DNA of 64,000 bases from Croceibacterium salegens (GTDB taxonomy: Bacteria; Pseudomonadota; Alphaproteobacteria; Sphingomonadales; Sphingomonadaceae), in the NCBI RefSeq assembly GCF_009827435.1, contig NZ_WTYM01000038.1:1-64000 (forward strand), written 5' to 3'. The position numbers and the translations under genes were made by a program. Shown here in pieces: positions 51,397-59,913 of this stretch. Below the pieces are notes generated by a model. It saw only the letters and a program-made list of their open reading frames with translations. It was not told the origin of the DNA and made no database searches. Positions within the stretch are counted from its first letter, which is position 1; every line of letters begins with the position of its first letter.

Positions 51397-51893
51397 TGCT
51401 CGCAGTCCCCCGATGCCACCTAAACCGCGACTCCCGGCGGAGCGCGATGTTCCATGTATGTTCGAATCGCGAGAGCGAAACCCTACCCTAGCAATCCGAG
51501 CCGAAAAGCGGACAAAAACTTATCCCCCGCCTGTCCCCAGTCGCGCTTGCAAGGCCCTTCCGCAGACCCGAATCCGCCCTCTGTGCGCACCGTTTGGCTG
51601 CACCTGCGGAATCTAGGTCTTGTGGGTGTGCCCCGCAATCGAACCACTAGCCATAGTGATTCAATGCCGAATCCGGTTCAAGAGGGTTAAGCATTGATTG
51701 ACGGGCTTTTCCCGGCCCGCCGGCAGGTGTCTTGCATCCGTCATACAGTGCGACGCGCGGGGAAAGCTGGGCTCGCGCGAGGCGCAAGAGTCAAAATGAG
51801 TTCTCCAAAATTTTTTTTGTCCCCGGCCGGCTTTGAATCAATCGAATCCGTGGCCGGAATATTGGAATCCGGCGGCCCCGCTCGGCGCAACAA
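51397..51893. other. Promoter region of nrdA, no gene
   Basis: This 497-base gap precedes nrdA on the minus strand. It holds the NrdR-like palindrome described separately and an A4T8 run (51807-51818) that is likely bent DNA. No open frame has support. Confidence 0.5.
51610..51661. promoter_or_regulatory. NrdR-box-like palindrome upstream of nrdA
   Basis: CACTA-GCCA-TAGTG (51645-51658) fits the family pattern of NrdR boxes (inverted CACTA arms about an AT-rich centre). A weaker second copy sharing CTAG and TnGTG lies at 51610-51625. Centre spacing is about 34 bases, a little off the usual three-turn distance. NrdR commonly represses nrd genes through paired boxes. Confidence 0.45.
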
Positions 51894-52487
51894 TCAGTCC
51901 GCCAGGCAGGCTCCCGGATCGTCGGCCCGGCGCCGCGCGATCGCATTCTGGGCCGGACCCGGCGCAATCTTCGAAACGACGCACGGCTGGGGCCCGAGGC
52001 GAATCGCCAGCAGGTAGGACGTCTCGGGCCCGGGGTAGGGTTGCTCGGCGACATCGTAGCGAACGATCAGCGCGTCGGGACCGAACGGATCGCCGACCGG
52101 CCCGCGCCACTCGGCGGTGTCACCGATCGAGCTGAATCCGCCCCCACCGATTCGCGTGAGCCCGAGAGGCGATTCCGAACCGTCGGGATCGATGATCGAA
52201 AGTTCGATGCGCTCGTCGGAGTCGTTGACGCGCAACGAGTAACCTGCGGGCCCGTCACAACGCATCTCGACTTCTGGCAATTCCTCGTTTTCCTCGCGCA
52301 CCACCTGGCAATCGGCGACAGAAGTGTAGCGCCACGCGCGGCTCCCCTCCGTGCCTGAAACCTCGTCGGCCACCAGCGCCGGACCTGGCGTATCGGTGGC
52401 GTCGGGCCCTGGCGCTGCCTGTTCCTCGCCGCGCGAACAGGCGGCGATGAGCGCGGCGAGCACGAAGGCGATCGAGACGCGAACCAC
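51894..52487 (-). CDS. Lipoprotein of unknown function
   Basis: This 197-residue protein has a lipobox (IAFVLAALIAAC) followed by an acidic Pro/Ala-rich linker and a beta-rich domain (VADEVSGTEGSRAWRYTSVADC, VEMRCDGPAGYSLRVND, ERIELSIIDPDG). Four Cys in the mature part could form two disulfides. The start is a GTG at 52487; a longer frame upstream would place too much polar sequence before the signal. No family is recognised. Confidence 0.6.
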   Translation of the reverse strand: MVRVSIAFVLAALIAACSRGEEQAAPGPDATDTPGPALVADEVSGTEGSRAWRYTSVADCQVVREENEELPEVEMRCDGPAGYSLRVNDSDERIELSIIDPDGSESPLGLTRIGGGGFSSIGDTAEWRGPVGDPFGPDALIVRYDVAEQPYPGPETSYLLAIRLGPQPCVVSKIAPGPAQNAIARRRADDPGACLAD

Positions 52488-52581
52488 ACCCCCACAATGC
52501 GCGACCGGCCGGGCAGGTCCTTTTGCTTGCGCCGGCGCAGGCCGACGATAAGGTCGCGCCGTCTGGTCGGGGGAGCAGCAG

Positions 52582-52827
52582 ATGATCAATGTCGTCTCCG
52601 CAATTTTCGCAGGTCTCTTCGTAGGCGCACTGGCGCGCTGGTTCTATCCCGGCGTCGTGGCGATGGACTGGATCGAGACGATCGCGCTCGGCATCGGCGG
52701 TTCGCTTATCGCCGGCCTGCTCGCCAGCCGCGGCCGCCGCGACTTCCAGCGCGCGGGGTGCCTCGCCAGCGTGCTCGGGGCGATGGCATTGATCTTCATT
52801 GGCAGGGCACTCGGCTTCCACCTCTGA
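52582..52827 (+). CDS. GlsB/YeaQ/YmgE-family stress membrane protein
   Basis: This 81-residue protein has three hydrophobic segments and begins MINVVSAIFAGLFVGALARWFYPG, the typical transglycosylase-associated (YeaQ) signature. The central IALGIGGSLIAGLLA and the C-terminal LGAMALIFIGRAL complete the domain. The ATG at 52582 follows GGGGGAGCAGCAG. YeaQ members are general-stress induced. No EcfG-type element was found just upstream. Confidence 0.85.
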   Translation: MINVVSAIFAGLFVGALARWFYPGVVAMDWIETIALGIGGSLIAGLLASRGRRDFQRAGCLASVLGAMALIFIGRALGFHL

Positions 52828-52868
52828 CGGCGCCGGGTAGGGAAATTCGCCCTGCGTTACGCTAAACA

Positions 52869-53507
52869 GTGCCGGCAATGACAGGAACGCGCAGTGGCAG
52901 GCCGCCGCATGACGACCAGCTGACGCCGGCCGAATGGGCGGTGGTCGAGTTCGTGCGGCACGGGCTGACCAACCGTCAGATCGCGGAGCGGCGGGGTGTC
53001 AGCCTCGATGCGGTCAAGTTCCACGTCGCCAACGCGCTCGGCAAGCTCGGAATGGCGAGCCGCGCCGAACTGCGCCGCTGGGACGGCATCCGCCGCGATA
53101 GCGCACTGGGTGGAAAGGAACGGACGATGGCGGGTGATGCGAAGCTGGGGCCAATCGGGCAGGTCGCCCGCACGGCGTCGGACATCGCGGCAGCGGAGGC
53201 GTGGTATCGCGACGTGCTCGGCCTGCCGCACCTGTTCACCTTCGGCGAACTGGCCTTCTTCGACTGCGGTGGCACACGGCTCTACCTGCAGCAAGGACAG
53301 CCGGGGCCGGAATCGATCCTCTACTTCCGCGTCGGCGACATCCACGCGGCGCATGGCGAACTGGCCGCGCGGGGGGCCGAATTCGTCTCCGCACCTCACA
53401 TGATTCACCTCCATGCCGACGGTACAGAGGAATGGATGGCGTTCTTCAACGATCCCGATGGGCGCCCGCTCGCCCTGATGGCTCAGGCGGCGGCTTCTGC
53501 GGGCTGA
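52869..53507 (+). CDS. LuxR-type HTH fused to a VOC (glyoxalase-like) domain
   Basis: This 212-residue fusion has residues 17-70 (TPAEWAVVEFVRHGLTNRQIAERRGVSLDAVKFHVANALGKL) as a LuxR-type helix-turn-helix. Residues about 95-205 form a VOC domain (VARTASDIAAAEAWYRDVLGLPHLFTFGELAFFDCGGTRLYL ... MAFFNDPDGRPLAL), with a His/Glu pattern typical of the fold but not clearly a glyoxalase. It is probably a ligand-responsive regulator, the VOC half being the sensor. The start is GTG 52869 or ATG 52878. It ends inside the BVMO gene (25-base tail overlap). Confidence 0.8.
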   Translation: MPAMTGTRSGRPPHDDQLTPAEWAVVEFVRHGLTNRQIAERRGVSLDAVKFHVANALGKLGMASRAELRRWDGIRRDSALGGKERTMAGDAKLGPIGQVARTASDIAAAEAWYRDVLGLPHLFTFGELAFFDCGGTRLYLQQGQPGPESILYFRVGDIHAAHGELAARGAEFVSAPHMIHLHADGTEEWMAFFNDPDGRPLALMAQAAASAG

Positions 53508-55156
53508 GGGGTGCGCAGCACGGCCATGAAGTCGGGCAGCGGGGCGGCTTCCGCGCCGTCGATGGCAAACCCGGCATAGTCGCCCGCGGTCACCGCATCG
53601 CAGATCTTCCGATACCCCGGCACCCCGCCGATATAGGCCATGAAGGTGCGCGGTTTTCCAGCGATGTTGGCGCCGGTGTACCAGCTCTTGCCGTCGGGAT
53701 AGACCGTCGGCGCGGCGACTGCGGCGCCGTGTTCGAGCCAGTCCTCCTGCGCCGCCGGGTCGGCCTCGATGACACCGGCCCCGCGTTCGCGCAGGGCCTC
53801 GATGCAGCCGGCGATCCAGTCGACGTGCTGCTCGATCGAGACAAGCATGTTCGACAGCACCGAGGGGCTCCCTGGCCCGGTGACGAGGAACAGGTTGGGG
53901 AAACCCGCGACCATCAGCCCGAGGTAGGCGACCGGCCCGTCGGCCCATTCGTCTTTCAGCGTCCGCCCGCCGCGCCCGGTGATGGCGATCTTCGCCAGCG
54001 TCCCGGTCATCGCGTCGAACCCGGTGGCGAGCACCAGCGCGTCGCACGGGTAGGCCTGTTTCGCCGTGACCACGCCTTCGCTTGAAATCCGCTCGATCGG
54101 CTCAGCCTTGAGACCGACCAGCGTCACGTTGTCGCGGTTGAAAGTTTCGAAGTAGCCGGTGTCGATGCACATCCGTTTCGAGCCGACCGGGTGGTCGTCG
54201 GGGCACAGCAGTTCGGCGGTGGCCGGGTTCTTGACCGTGGCGCGGATCTTGCCACGCACGAATTCGGCCAGCGTCTCGTTGCCGTCGCGGTCGAACAGCA
54301 GGTCGGGGAAGGAGCCGAGCAGTCCGAGCCCGCCGCGCTCCCAACCTTCCTCGTAGGCCGCTTCGCGCTCGTCGTCGCCGACCGACATCGAGGGCACCAT
54401 GCGCGGCTCGCCCGAGGGCAGCGCGCCGAAATAGCCCTGCAGCTGCTTGCGCCTTAGGTCCTTGTAGTTGGCCTTGAAGTGTTCTTCGTACGCCTCGCTC
54501 ATCGGTTGGTTGCGCGCCGGGGCGACGTAGTTGGCGGTGCGCTGGAAGACGGTGAGCTGCGCGGCCTGCCGGGCGATGACCGGGATCGACTGGATCGCGC
54601 TCGACCCGGTGCCGATTACGCACACCGCCTTTCCGGTGAAGTCGACACCTTCGTGCGGCCACAGCCCGGTCTGGTAGACCGGTCCGGCGAAGCCATCGAG
54701 GCCGGGAATGTCGGGGCGGTTGACGGTCGAGAGGCAGCCGGTCGCCATCACGCAGTACTGCGCCCGCACCTCCTCGCCCTTGTCGGTTGTGACCAGCCAG
54801 GTGCCGTTCGCTTCGCCGAAGGTCGCTGAGGTCACGCGGGTCGAGAAGCTGATGTCGCGGCGCAGGTCGAACCGGTCGGCCACGTGGCGCGCGTAGCTGA
54901 GGATTTCCGGCTGTGTCGCGTAGCGCTCGGTCCACGACCATTCCTGTTCGAGGTCTTCGTCGAACGAGAAGGAGTATTCCATGCTCTCGACGTCGCAGCG
55001 CGCGCCGGGATAGCGGTTCCAGTACCAGGTCCCGCCGACATCGTGCCCAGCCTCGAAGACCCGGACGATCAGGCCCAATCCGCGCAGCTTGTGCAGCATG
55101 TAGAGGCCGCCGAACCCGGCGCCGACCACCACTGCATCGACCTCAGTTCTTTCCAC
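53483..55156 (-). CDS. Baeyer-Villiger-type flavin monooxygenase
   Basis: This 557-residue FAD/NADPH enzyme has an N-terminal FAD motif VVGAGFGGLYM, DVGGTWYWNRYPGARCDVES, the second dinucleotide motif CVIGTGSSAIQS and DALVLATGFDAMTG. The BVMO fingerprint FxGxxxHxxxW(P/D) appears as F156-A-G-P-V-Y-Q-T-G-L-W166-P, so the conserved His is a Gln. Everything else matches cyclohexanone/phenylacetone monooxygenases. GTG 55156 follows GAGAGGAAG. It lies beside a POT transporter gene (36-base gap). It may have altered activity or oxidize another substrate. Confidence 0.88.
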   Translation of the reverse strand: MERTEVDAVVVGAGFGGLYMLHKLRGLGLIVRVFEAGHDVGGTWYWNRYPGARCDVESMEYSFSFDEDLEQEWSWTERYATQPEILSYARHVADRFDLRRDISFSTRVTSATFGEANGTWLVTTDKGEEVRAQYCVMATGCLSTVNRPDIPGLDGFAGPVYQTGLWPHEGVDFTGKAVCVIGTGSSAIQSIPVIARQAAQLTVFQRTANYVAPARNQPMSEAYEEHFKANYKDLRRKQLQGYFGALPSGEPRMVPSMSVGDDEREAAYEEGWERGGLGLLGSFPDLLFDRDGNETLAEFVRGKIRATVKNPATAELLCPDDHPVGSKRMCIDTGYFETFNRDNVTLVGLKAEPIERISSEGVVTAKQAYPCDALVLATGFDAMTGTLAKIAITGRGGRTLKDEWADGPVAYLGLMVAGFPNLFLVTGPGSPSVLSNMLVSIEQHVDWIAGCIEALRERGAGVIEADPAAQEDWLEHGAAVAAPTVYPDGKSWYTGANIAGKPRTFMAYIGGVPGYRKICDAVTAGDYAGFAIDGAEAAPLPDFMAVLRTPQPAEAAA

Positions 55157-55191
55157 CGCGGCTTCCTCTCCGCCGGCGATTATGACACCGC

Positions 55192-56553
55192 TCAGGCCTC
55201 CGCGTCGAGGGCGTCCATCCTTCGCCGCAGCATCGGGCCGAGCACGGCCAGCAGGACCGCCCCGGCAAGGCACATCGCGGCGTGGATCAGCCAGAACTGC
55301 CAGTGCGGCATCTGCTCGTAGAACCTCCCGAGCCAGCCGACGACGATGCCGGAAATGAACAGCGCGAGATAGGCGGCCGCGACCGCCATCGCGTTGACCC
55401 CCGCCGGCGCGCGGCGCGAGACCATCGCCAGCACCGTCGGCCAGCTGAACATGAAGGCGACGCCGGACAGGAAGTAGGAAATGAGCGGCCAGATCACCGA
55501 GGCCTTGCCCGCGTCGCCTGCCTGCCATGCCCCCGCCGCCAGCGCTAAGACCGACAGCGCCATGACCACCGAACCCTGCGCCATCTTGCCGGTGTCGTGC
55601 GGCTCGGTGCCGCGCTTGCCCTGCCAGCTCCACAGAGCGACCAGCACCGGCGCGATGAGGATCGAGGCGAACGGGTCCTCGGAGTTGAACCAGGCCGCGG
55701 GCATGACGCCGAACGGGGTCGAGAGGTCGACGCTTTCCGCCACCCATATCATCCCGACGTTTGCGCCCTGGTCGTAGGGCAGGATCCAGAACAGGTTGAG
55801 CGCGACGATGAGGAACACGAGACCGAGCATGCGCCAGTTGGCCGGTTGCACCGCCCCGCCCGCCTCACGCATTGCGCGCGGCCGGTCGTCGGCGAAATGG
55901 CGCCAGCCAGCTAGGTAGACCGCTCCAGCAAGGAGCATCATCACCGCCGCCAGCCCGAACCCGAAGTGCCAGCCGTAGACTTGCGCGAGCAGGCCGCAAA
56001 GCAGCGGCCCGAGCGTCGCGCCGATGTTGATGCCGGTCGAGAAGATCGTGAAGCCGCGCGTCCGCCGCGCCTCGTCGTCGTGCGGATAGAGGTGCCCGAC
56101 CTGCGCCGCGACATTGCCCTTGAGGCAGCCCGACCCGAGCACCAGCAGCAGCAGGGCGAGCAGGAAACTGGCGTCGAACGACATCGACAGGTGCCCGGCG
56201 GTCATCAGCGCGATGCCGATCAGCACCGTCTTCTTCGCCCCAAGCCAGCGGTCGGCGATGATCCCGCCGAACAGCGGAGTAAAATAGACGAAGCCGGCGT
56301 AGAGCCCGAAGGTCTGGCTGGCGAAGGCGGTCGTGGTGAGCGGTCCGAACACGCCTTCGACCACGGCGCGAAAACCTTCCATCCCGGCGACCTTCTCGAT
56401 CCTCCCGGGCAGGAGCAGTTCCTGCACCATGTAGAGCACGAGCAGCCCGCGCATGCCGTAAAACGAGAATCTCTCCCACGCCTCGGTCATGGAGAGGAAT
56501 ACCAGCCCCTTGGGGTGGCCCAGGAACAGCGACCGATCGACCTCTGGCTTCAT
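55192..56553 (-). CDS. Peptide MFS transporter (POT/PTR2)
   Basis: This 453-residue proton-coupled oligopeptide transporter shows the POT signature ERFSFYGMRGLLVLYM and FVYFTPLFGGIIADRWLGAKKT, with TFSTGINIGATLGP-like region FTIFSTGINIGATLGPLLCG. The GxxGxRP-like and second POT signature are consistent. It has about 12 to 14 helices. The start is ATG 56553. It precedes the BVMO gene on the same strand. Confidence 0.93.
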   Translation of the reverse strand: MKPEVDRSLFLGHPKGLVFLSMTEAWERFSFYGMRGLLVLYMVQELLLPGRIEKVAGMEGFRAVVEGVFGPLTTTAFASQTFGLYAGFVYFTPLFGGIIADRWLGAKKTVLIGIALMTAGHLSMSFDASFLLALLLLVLGSGCLKGNVAAQVGHLYPHDDEARRTRGFTIFSTGINIGATLGPLLCGLLAQVYGWHFGFGLAAVMMLLAGAVYLAGWRHFADDRPRAMREAGGAVQPANWRMLGLVFLIVALNLFWILPYDQGANVGMIWVAESVDLSTPFGVMPAAWFNSEDPFASILIAPVLVALWSWQGKRGTEPHDTGKMAQGSVVMALSVLALAAGAWQAGDAGKASVIWPLISYFLSGVAFMFSWPTVLAMVSRRAPAGVNAMAVAAAYLALFISGIVVGWLGRFYEQMPHWQFWLIHAAMCLAGAVLLAVLGPMLRRRMDALDAEA

Positions 56554-56658
56554 GCTCGCCCCCCGGCAGTTTGGGCGGAGACTAGGGGCGGCAGGACGTC
56601 TGTCAATTCGCCCCGCACGGCGATACACGGGTGCGAGATTCCCATGGGAGAATGGACA

Positions 56659-56958
56659 ATGGCTGGATACGTAATCGCGCAATACCGCGTGACGAACCCC
56701 GAAGGCATGCAGGAATACGCCGGCAAGGTCTTGCCGACGCTGCAGGCCCACGGCGCGGAAGTGGTGGTGGTCGACCACGGCGCGACCGTGCTCGAAGGCG
56801 ACACCCCGCCGACCACGATCGTGCTCAAGTTCCCTTCGGTCGAGGCGGCGAGCGCCTGGTACAACTCGCCCGAATACAGCGCGATCAAGCACCTGCGGAT
56901 CGACAATTCCGACATGGCGCGGATGGTTGTCGCCAAGGGCTTCTCGCCCCCGGTCTGA
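56659..56958 (+). CDS. DUF1330 protein
   Basis: This 99-residue dimeric ferredoxin-like alpha/beta-barrel protein has AGYVIAQYRVTNPEGMQEYAGKVLPTLQAHGAEVVVVDHG and FPSVEAASAWYNSPEYSAIKHLR, typical of DUF1330. The start is ATG 56659, preceded by GGGAG nine bases ahead; an ATG at 56644 is possible. The end is seven bases from the convergent MgtC/DUF4010 gene stop. Confidence 0.9.
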   Translation: MAGYVIAQYRVTNPEGMQEYAGKVLPTLQAHGAEVVVVDHGATVLEGDTPPTTIVLKFPSVEAASAWYNSPEYSAIKHLRIDNSDMARMVVAKGFSPPV

Positions 56959-56965
56959 TCGCCCC

Positions 56966-58291
56966 TCAGCCGAAGATCGAAATGGCTCGCCAGGCCAGAA
57001 TCACCAGCAGGACGGCGAGGCTCGCGCATAGCGCCAGGCTTGCCTTCCGCCCGGCGGTCCAGCCGGCATTGGCGACGACGATCGCCGCCTTGAACGCCAT
57101 GTTGACCGCCACAGTGCCCGCAAGCGCCAGTGCGGCGGTCTCCAGCGGCACCGAATCGCTGGGCAAGGTGGAGTAGGCCACCAGCGCGGCATCGACATCG
57201 AAGCTGCCGGCCAGGAACAGCGATACCGCGCTGCCCATCTCGCCGTATTCGACCTGCGCCCAGCGAACCAGCAACGAAGCCGCCGCCACCAGCAACAGGA
57301 AGGTGAGGGCGGGCACGATCTCGAACGGCTTCTTCGAAAGCTCGGTCGCGGTGCCCGTCGCCTCGCGTTCGCTTCGCCAGACGAGGGCGACGACGGCAAA
57401 GGCGACGATGGCGGGCGGGCCGAGCACTTCGGCGAATTCGAGCGCGACCCGCGGGGCGAGGATAACCGCGAGCAGCATGACCCGCAGGTACATGACCCCG
57501 CTGGCCAGCGCGATGCCGGTGGCGAAGGGACCGGCGTCCCCCTCCTTCAGGCGACCAGCGAAGGCGGCGGTCACCGCGGTCGACGAATAGGCGCCGCCGA
57601 TGACCGCCATCGTCAGGGTCCCGCGCTTCTGCCCGACCAGCCGGGCGGCGACGTAACCGGCGATCGAAAAGCCGGTCACGAGCACGACGACGAGCCACAG
57701 CCGGAACGGGTTCCAGGCGTCGTAGGGCCCGTAGTTCGCGTCGGGCAGGAACGGCAGTACGCCCCCCGCGATGACGGCAAAGCGGGCGATGGCGCGCAAT
57801 TCCTGTTCGGAAAGCGCTGCGAGAAACCCCTGCGTCTGCCGCCGCAGCGCCAGGACCAGAGTCACGAACGCCGCCGAAGCCATCGCCAGCGCTGCATAGC
57901 CAGCCCCCGCCAGCAGTCCGATGCACAGGGTAAGCAACGCGGCGACCATGGTCGTCGCGTCGCGCTTTTCCTTCTCGGTGCGGCCGCGCAGGAAGGCGCT
58001 GAGCAGAAGCGCCAGCGCACCGGCCAACAGGATTGCGGCGAGCAGGACGGAATAGGTCAGGCCGAGAACGCCGATAATGCCGCCGATCGCGCCGATCAGC
58101 GTGAACGTGCGGATCCCGGCGACACGCATGCCCTCGGCCTCGTCCCGCTGGCGCCAGCCGCGCTCGATCCCGACCAGCAGGCCCGCCGTGACCGCTACCG
58201 CCAGCGAGAGCGCCAGGTCGGGCTCGGTCACCATGGTGCCGTAACGATCGGTCAGGGTCAGGCCCGAGCCCGCGGCCGCAGACAGGTTCAC
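56966..58291 (-). CDS. MgtC/SapB and DUF4010-family membrane protein
   Basis: This 441-residue inner-membrane protein starts with the MgtC-like motif LAVAVTAGLLVGIERGWRQRD (about 27-50), followed by about 12 helices; the C-terminal half is the DUF4010 domain. Family members are linked to metal/phosphate homeostasis or transport. GTG 58291 overlaps the nadB stop (GTGA); an ATG 19 codons later (MVTEPDLALS) is the alternative. I favour the coupled GTG but cannot settle it. Confidence 0.88.
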   Translation of the reverse strand: MNLSAAAGSGLTLTDRYGTMVTEPDLALSLAVAVTAGLLVGIERGWRQRDEAEGMRVAGIRTFTLIGAIGGIIGVLGLTYSVLLAAILLAGALALLLSAFLRGRTEKEKRDATTMVAALLTLCIGLLAGAGYAALAMASAAFVTLVLALRRQTQGFLAALSEQELRAIARFAVIAGGVLPFLPDANYGPYDAWNPFRLWLVVVLVTGFSIAGYVAARLVGQKRGTLTMAVIGGAYSSTAVTAAFAGRLKEGDAGPFATGIALASGVMYLRVMLLAVILAPRVALEFAEVLGPPAIVAFAVVALVWRSEREATGTATELSKKPFEIVPALTFLLLVAAASLLVRWAQVEYGEMGSAVSLFLAGSFDVDAALVAYSTLPSDSVPLETAALALAGTVAVNMAFKAAIVVANAGWTAGRKASLALCASLAVLLVILAWRAISIFG

Positions 58292-59874
58292 GGAACCAGG
58301 ACCGTGTCCCGCGCAACCGCGTCCGTGGTGGGATAGTCGAGCGTGTAATGCAGCCCGCGGCTTTCGTGGCGCCGCAAGGCGCTCTGTACGATGAGGTCGG
58401 CGCACTGCTGCAGGTTGCGCAGTTCGATCAAGTCGGTGGTCACGCGGAAATGGCCGTAATAGTCCTCGATCTCGCCCGAGAGCAGGGCGATGCGGTGCGC
58501 GGCGCGTTCGAGCCGCTTGGTGGTTCGCACGATTCCGACATAGTTCCACATGAAGCGGCGGATCTCGGTCCAGTTCTGCTTGATGACCACTTCCTCGTCG
58601 GAATCGGTCACCCGACTTTCGTCCCATTCGCGGATCGGCGGGGGCGCATCGAGCTTGTCCCAGCAGCCGAGAATGTCCTGCGCCGCGGCTTCGCCGAACA
58701 CGAAGCATTCGAGCAGGCTGTTCGAGGCGAGGCGGTTGGCGCCGTGCAGTCCGCTCTCGGTGCACTCGCCCGCCGCCCATAAGCCCGGCAGGTCGGTGCG
58801 CGCATCGAGCTCGATGAGAATGCCGCCGCAGGTGTAGTGCTGTGCCGGGACCACCGGGATCGGCTCCCTGGTCATGTCGATGCCGAGGCCGAGCAGCTTT
58901 TCGTGAATCGTCGGGAAGTGCTCCCTCACGAACTCTGGCGGCTGGTGGCTGATGTCGAGGTGGACGTAGTCGAGGCCGTAGCGCTTGATCTGGTCGTCGT
59001 TCGCGCGGGCAACGATGTCGCGCGGGGCCAGCTCCATCCGCTCGGGATCGTAGCGCTCCATGTAGCGTTCGCCGGTCACCGGATTGATCAGCCGCCCGCC
59101 CTCGCCGCGGACCGCCTCGGTGATGAGGAAGTTCTTGACCTCGAGATTGTAGAGGCAGGTCGGGTGGAACTGCATCATCTCCATGTTCGAGACGCGCGCA
59201 CCGGCGCGCCAGGCCATCGCGATGCCGTCCCCCGTCGCCCCGCGCGGCGCGGTCGAGAACTGGTAGACGCGCCCCGCCCCGCCCGAGGCCATTACCGTGG
59301 CGCGCGCAGTGTAGGCCTCGACCCGGCCCGTCGCGGTATCGAGCGCGTAGGCGCCCCAGACCCGTCCCGAGCCGGAGAAGCGCTCCTCGTTCTTGCCGGT
59401 GATCAGGTCGATGCAGGTGTGATCGGGCAGCAGCGTGATGTTGGGATTTTCCTCCGCGGCCTTGAGCAGGGCAGCCTGCACCGCCCAGCCGGTAGCATCA
59501 TTGACGTGGACGATGCGGCGGTGGCTGTGCCCGCCCTCACGGGTCAGGTGGAGGTTGGGGCCGTCGGTGTTGAACGGCACGCCGAGTTCGACCAGCCGCT
59601 CGATTGCCGCCGGCGCGCGTTCGATGACGTACTCGACCGTCTCGCGCCGATTGAGCCCGGCCCCGGCGATCATCGTGTCGCGGATATGTTCCTCGAAAGT
59701 GTCGCCGGCATCGAGCACCGCGGCAATCCCGCCCTGCGCCCAGGCGGTCGAGCCCGAGGTCAGAGGGCCCTTGGCGAGCACCGTCACCTTGTGCCGCGTC
59801 GCCAACGAGAGCGCCGCGGTCAGTCCCGCCGCGCCCGAGCCGATGACGAGGATGTCGGTTGCCGTGCCTGTCAT
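58288..59874 (-). CDS. nadB: L-aspartate oxidase
   Basis: This 528-residue FAD enzyme carries out the first step of NAD synthesis, oxidizing aspartate to iminoaspartate. It shows ILVIGSGAAGLTAAL, GSTAWAQGGIAAVLD, the active-site region TREGGHSHRRIVHVND, MEMMQFHPTCLYN, VVPAQHYTCGGILIE and GANRLASNSLLECFVFG. The ATG at 59874 is preferred over frames further upstream. No nadA or nadC is adjacent. It may be cotranscribed with the MgtC-like gene. Confidence 0.95.
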   Translation of the reverse strand: MTGTATDILVIGSGAAGLTAALSLATRHKVTVLAKGPLTSGSTAWAQGGIAAVLDAGDTFEEHIRDTMIAGAGLNRRETVEYVIERAPAAIERLVELGVPFNTDGPNLHLTREGGHSHRRIVHVNDATGWAVQAALLKAAEENPNITLLPDHTCIDLITGKNEERFSGSGRVWGAYALDTATGRVEAYTARATVMASGGAGRVYQFSTAPRGATGDGIAMAWRAGARVSNMEMMQFHPTCLYNLEVKNFLITEAVRGEGGRLINPVTGERYMERYDPERMELAPRDIVARANDDQIKRYGLDYVHLDISHQPPEFVREHFPTIHEKLLGLGIDMTREPIPVVPAQHYTCGGILIELDARTDLPGLWAAGECTESGLHGANRLASNSLLECFVFGEAAAQDILGCWDKLDAPPPIREWDESRVTDSDEEVVIKQNWTEIRRFMWNYVGIVRTTKRLERAAHRIALLSGEIEDYYGHFRVTTDLIELRNLQQCADLIVQSALRRHESRGLHYTLDYPTTDAVARDTVLVP

Positions 59875-59913
59875 GGCGCCGTCATGGCGCTGCAAAGGCA
59901 CGTCGGCAAGCGC

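Noticed and set aside
51516-51530. DnaA-box-like TTATCCCC near nrdA
   Set aside because: Does not match the TTATCCACA consensus and stands alone.
51807-51818. A4T8 run as terminator of the lipoprotein gene
   Set aside because: On the minus strand it reads as A-run then T4 with no stem before it.
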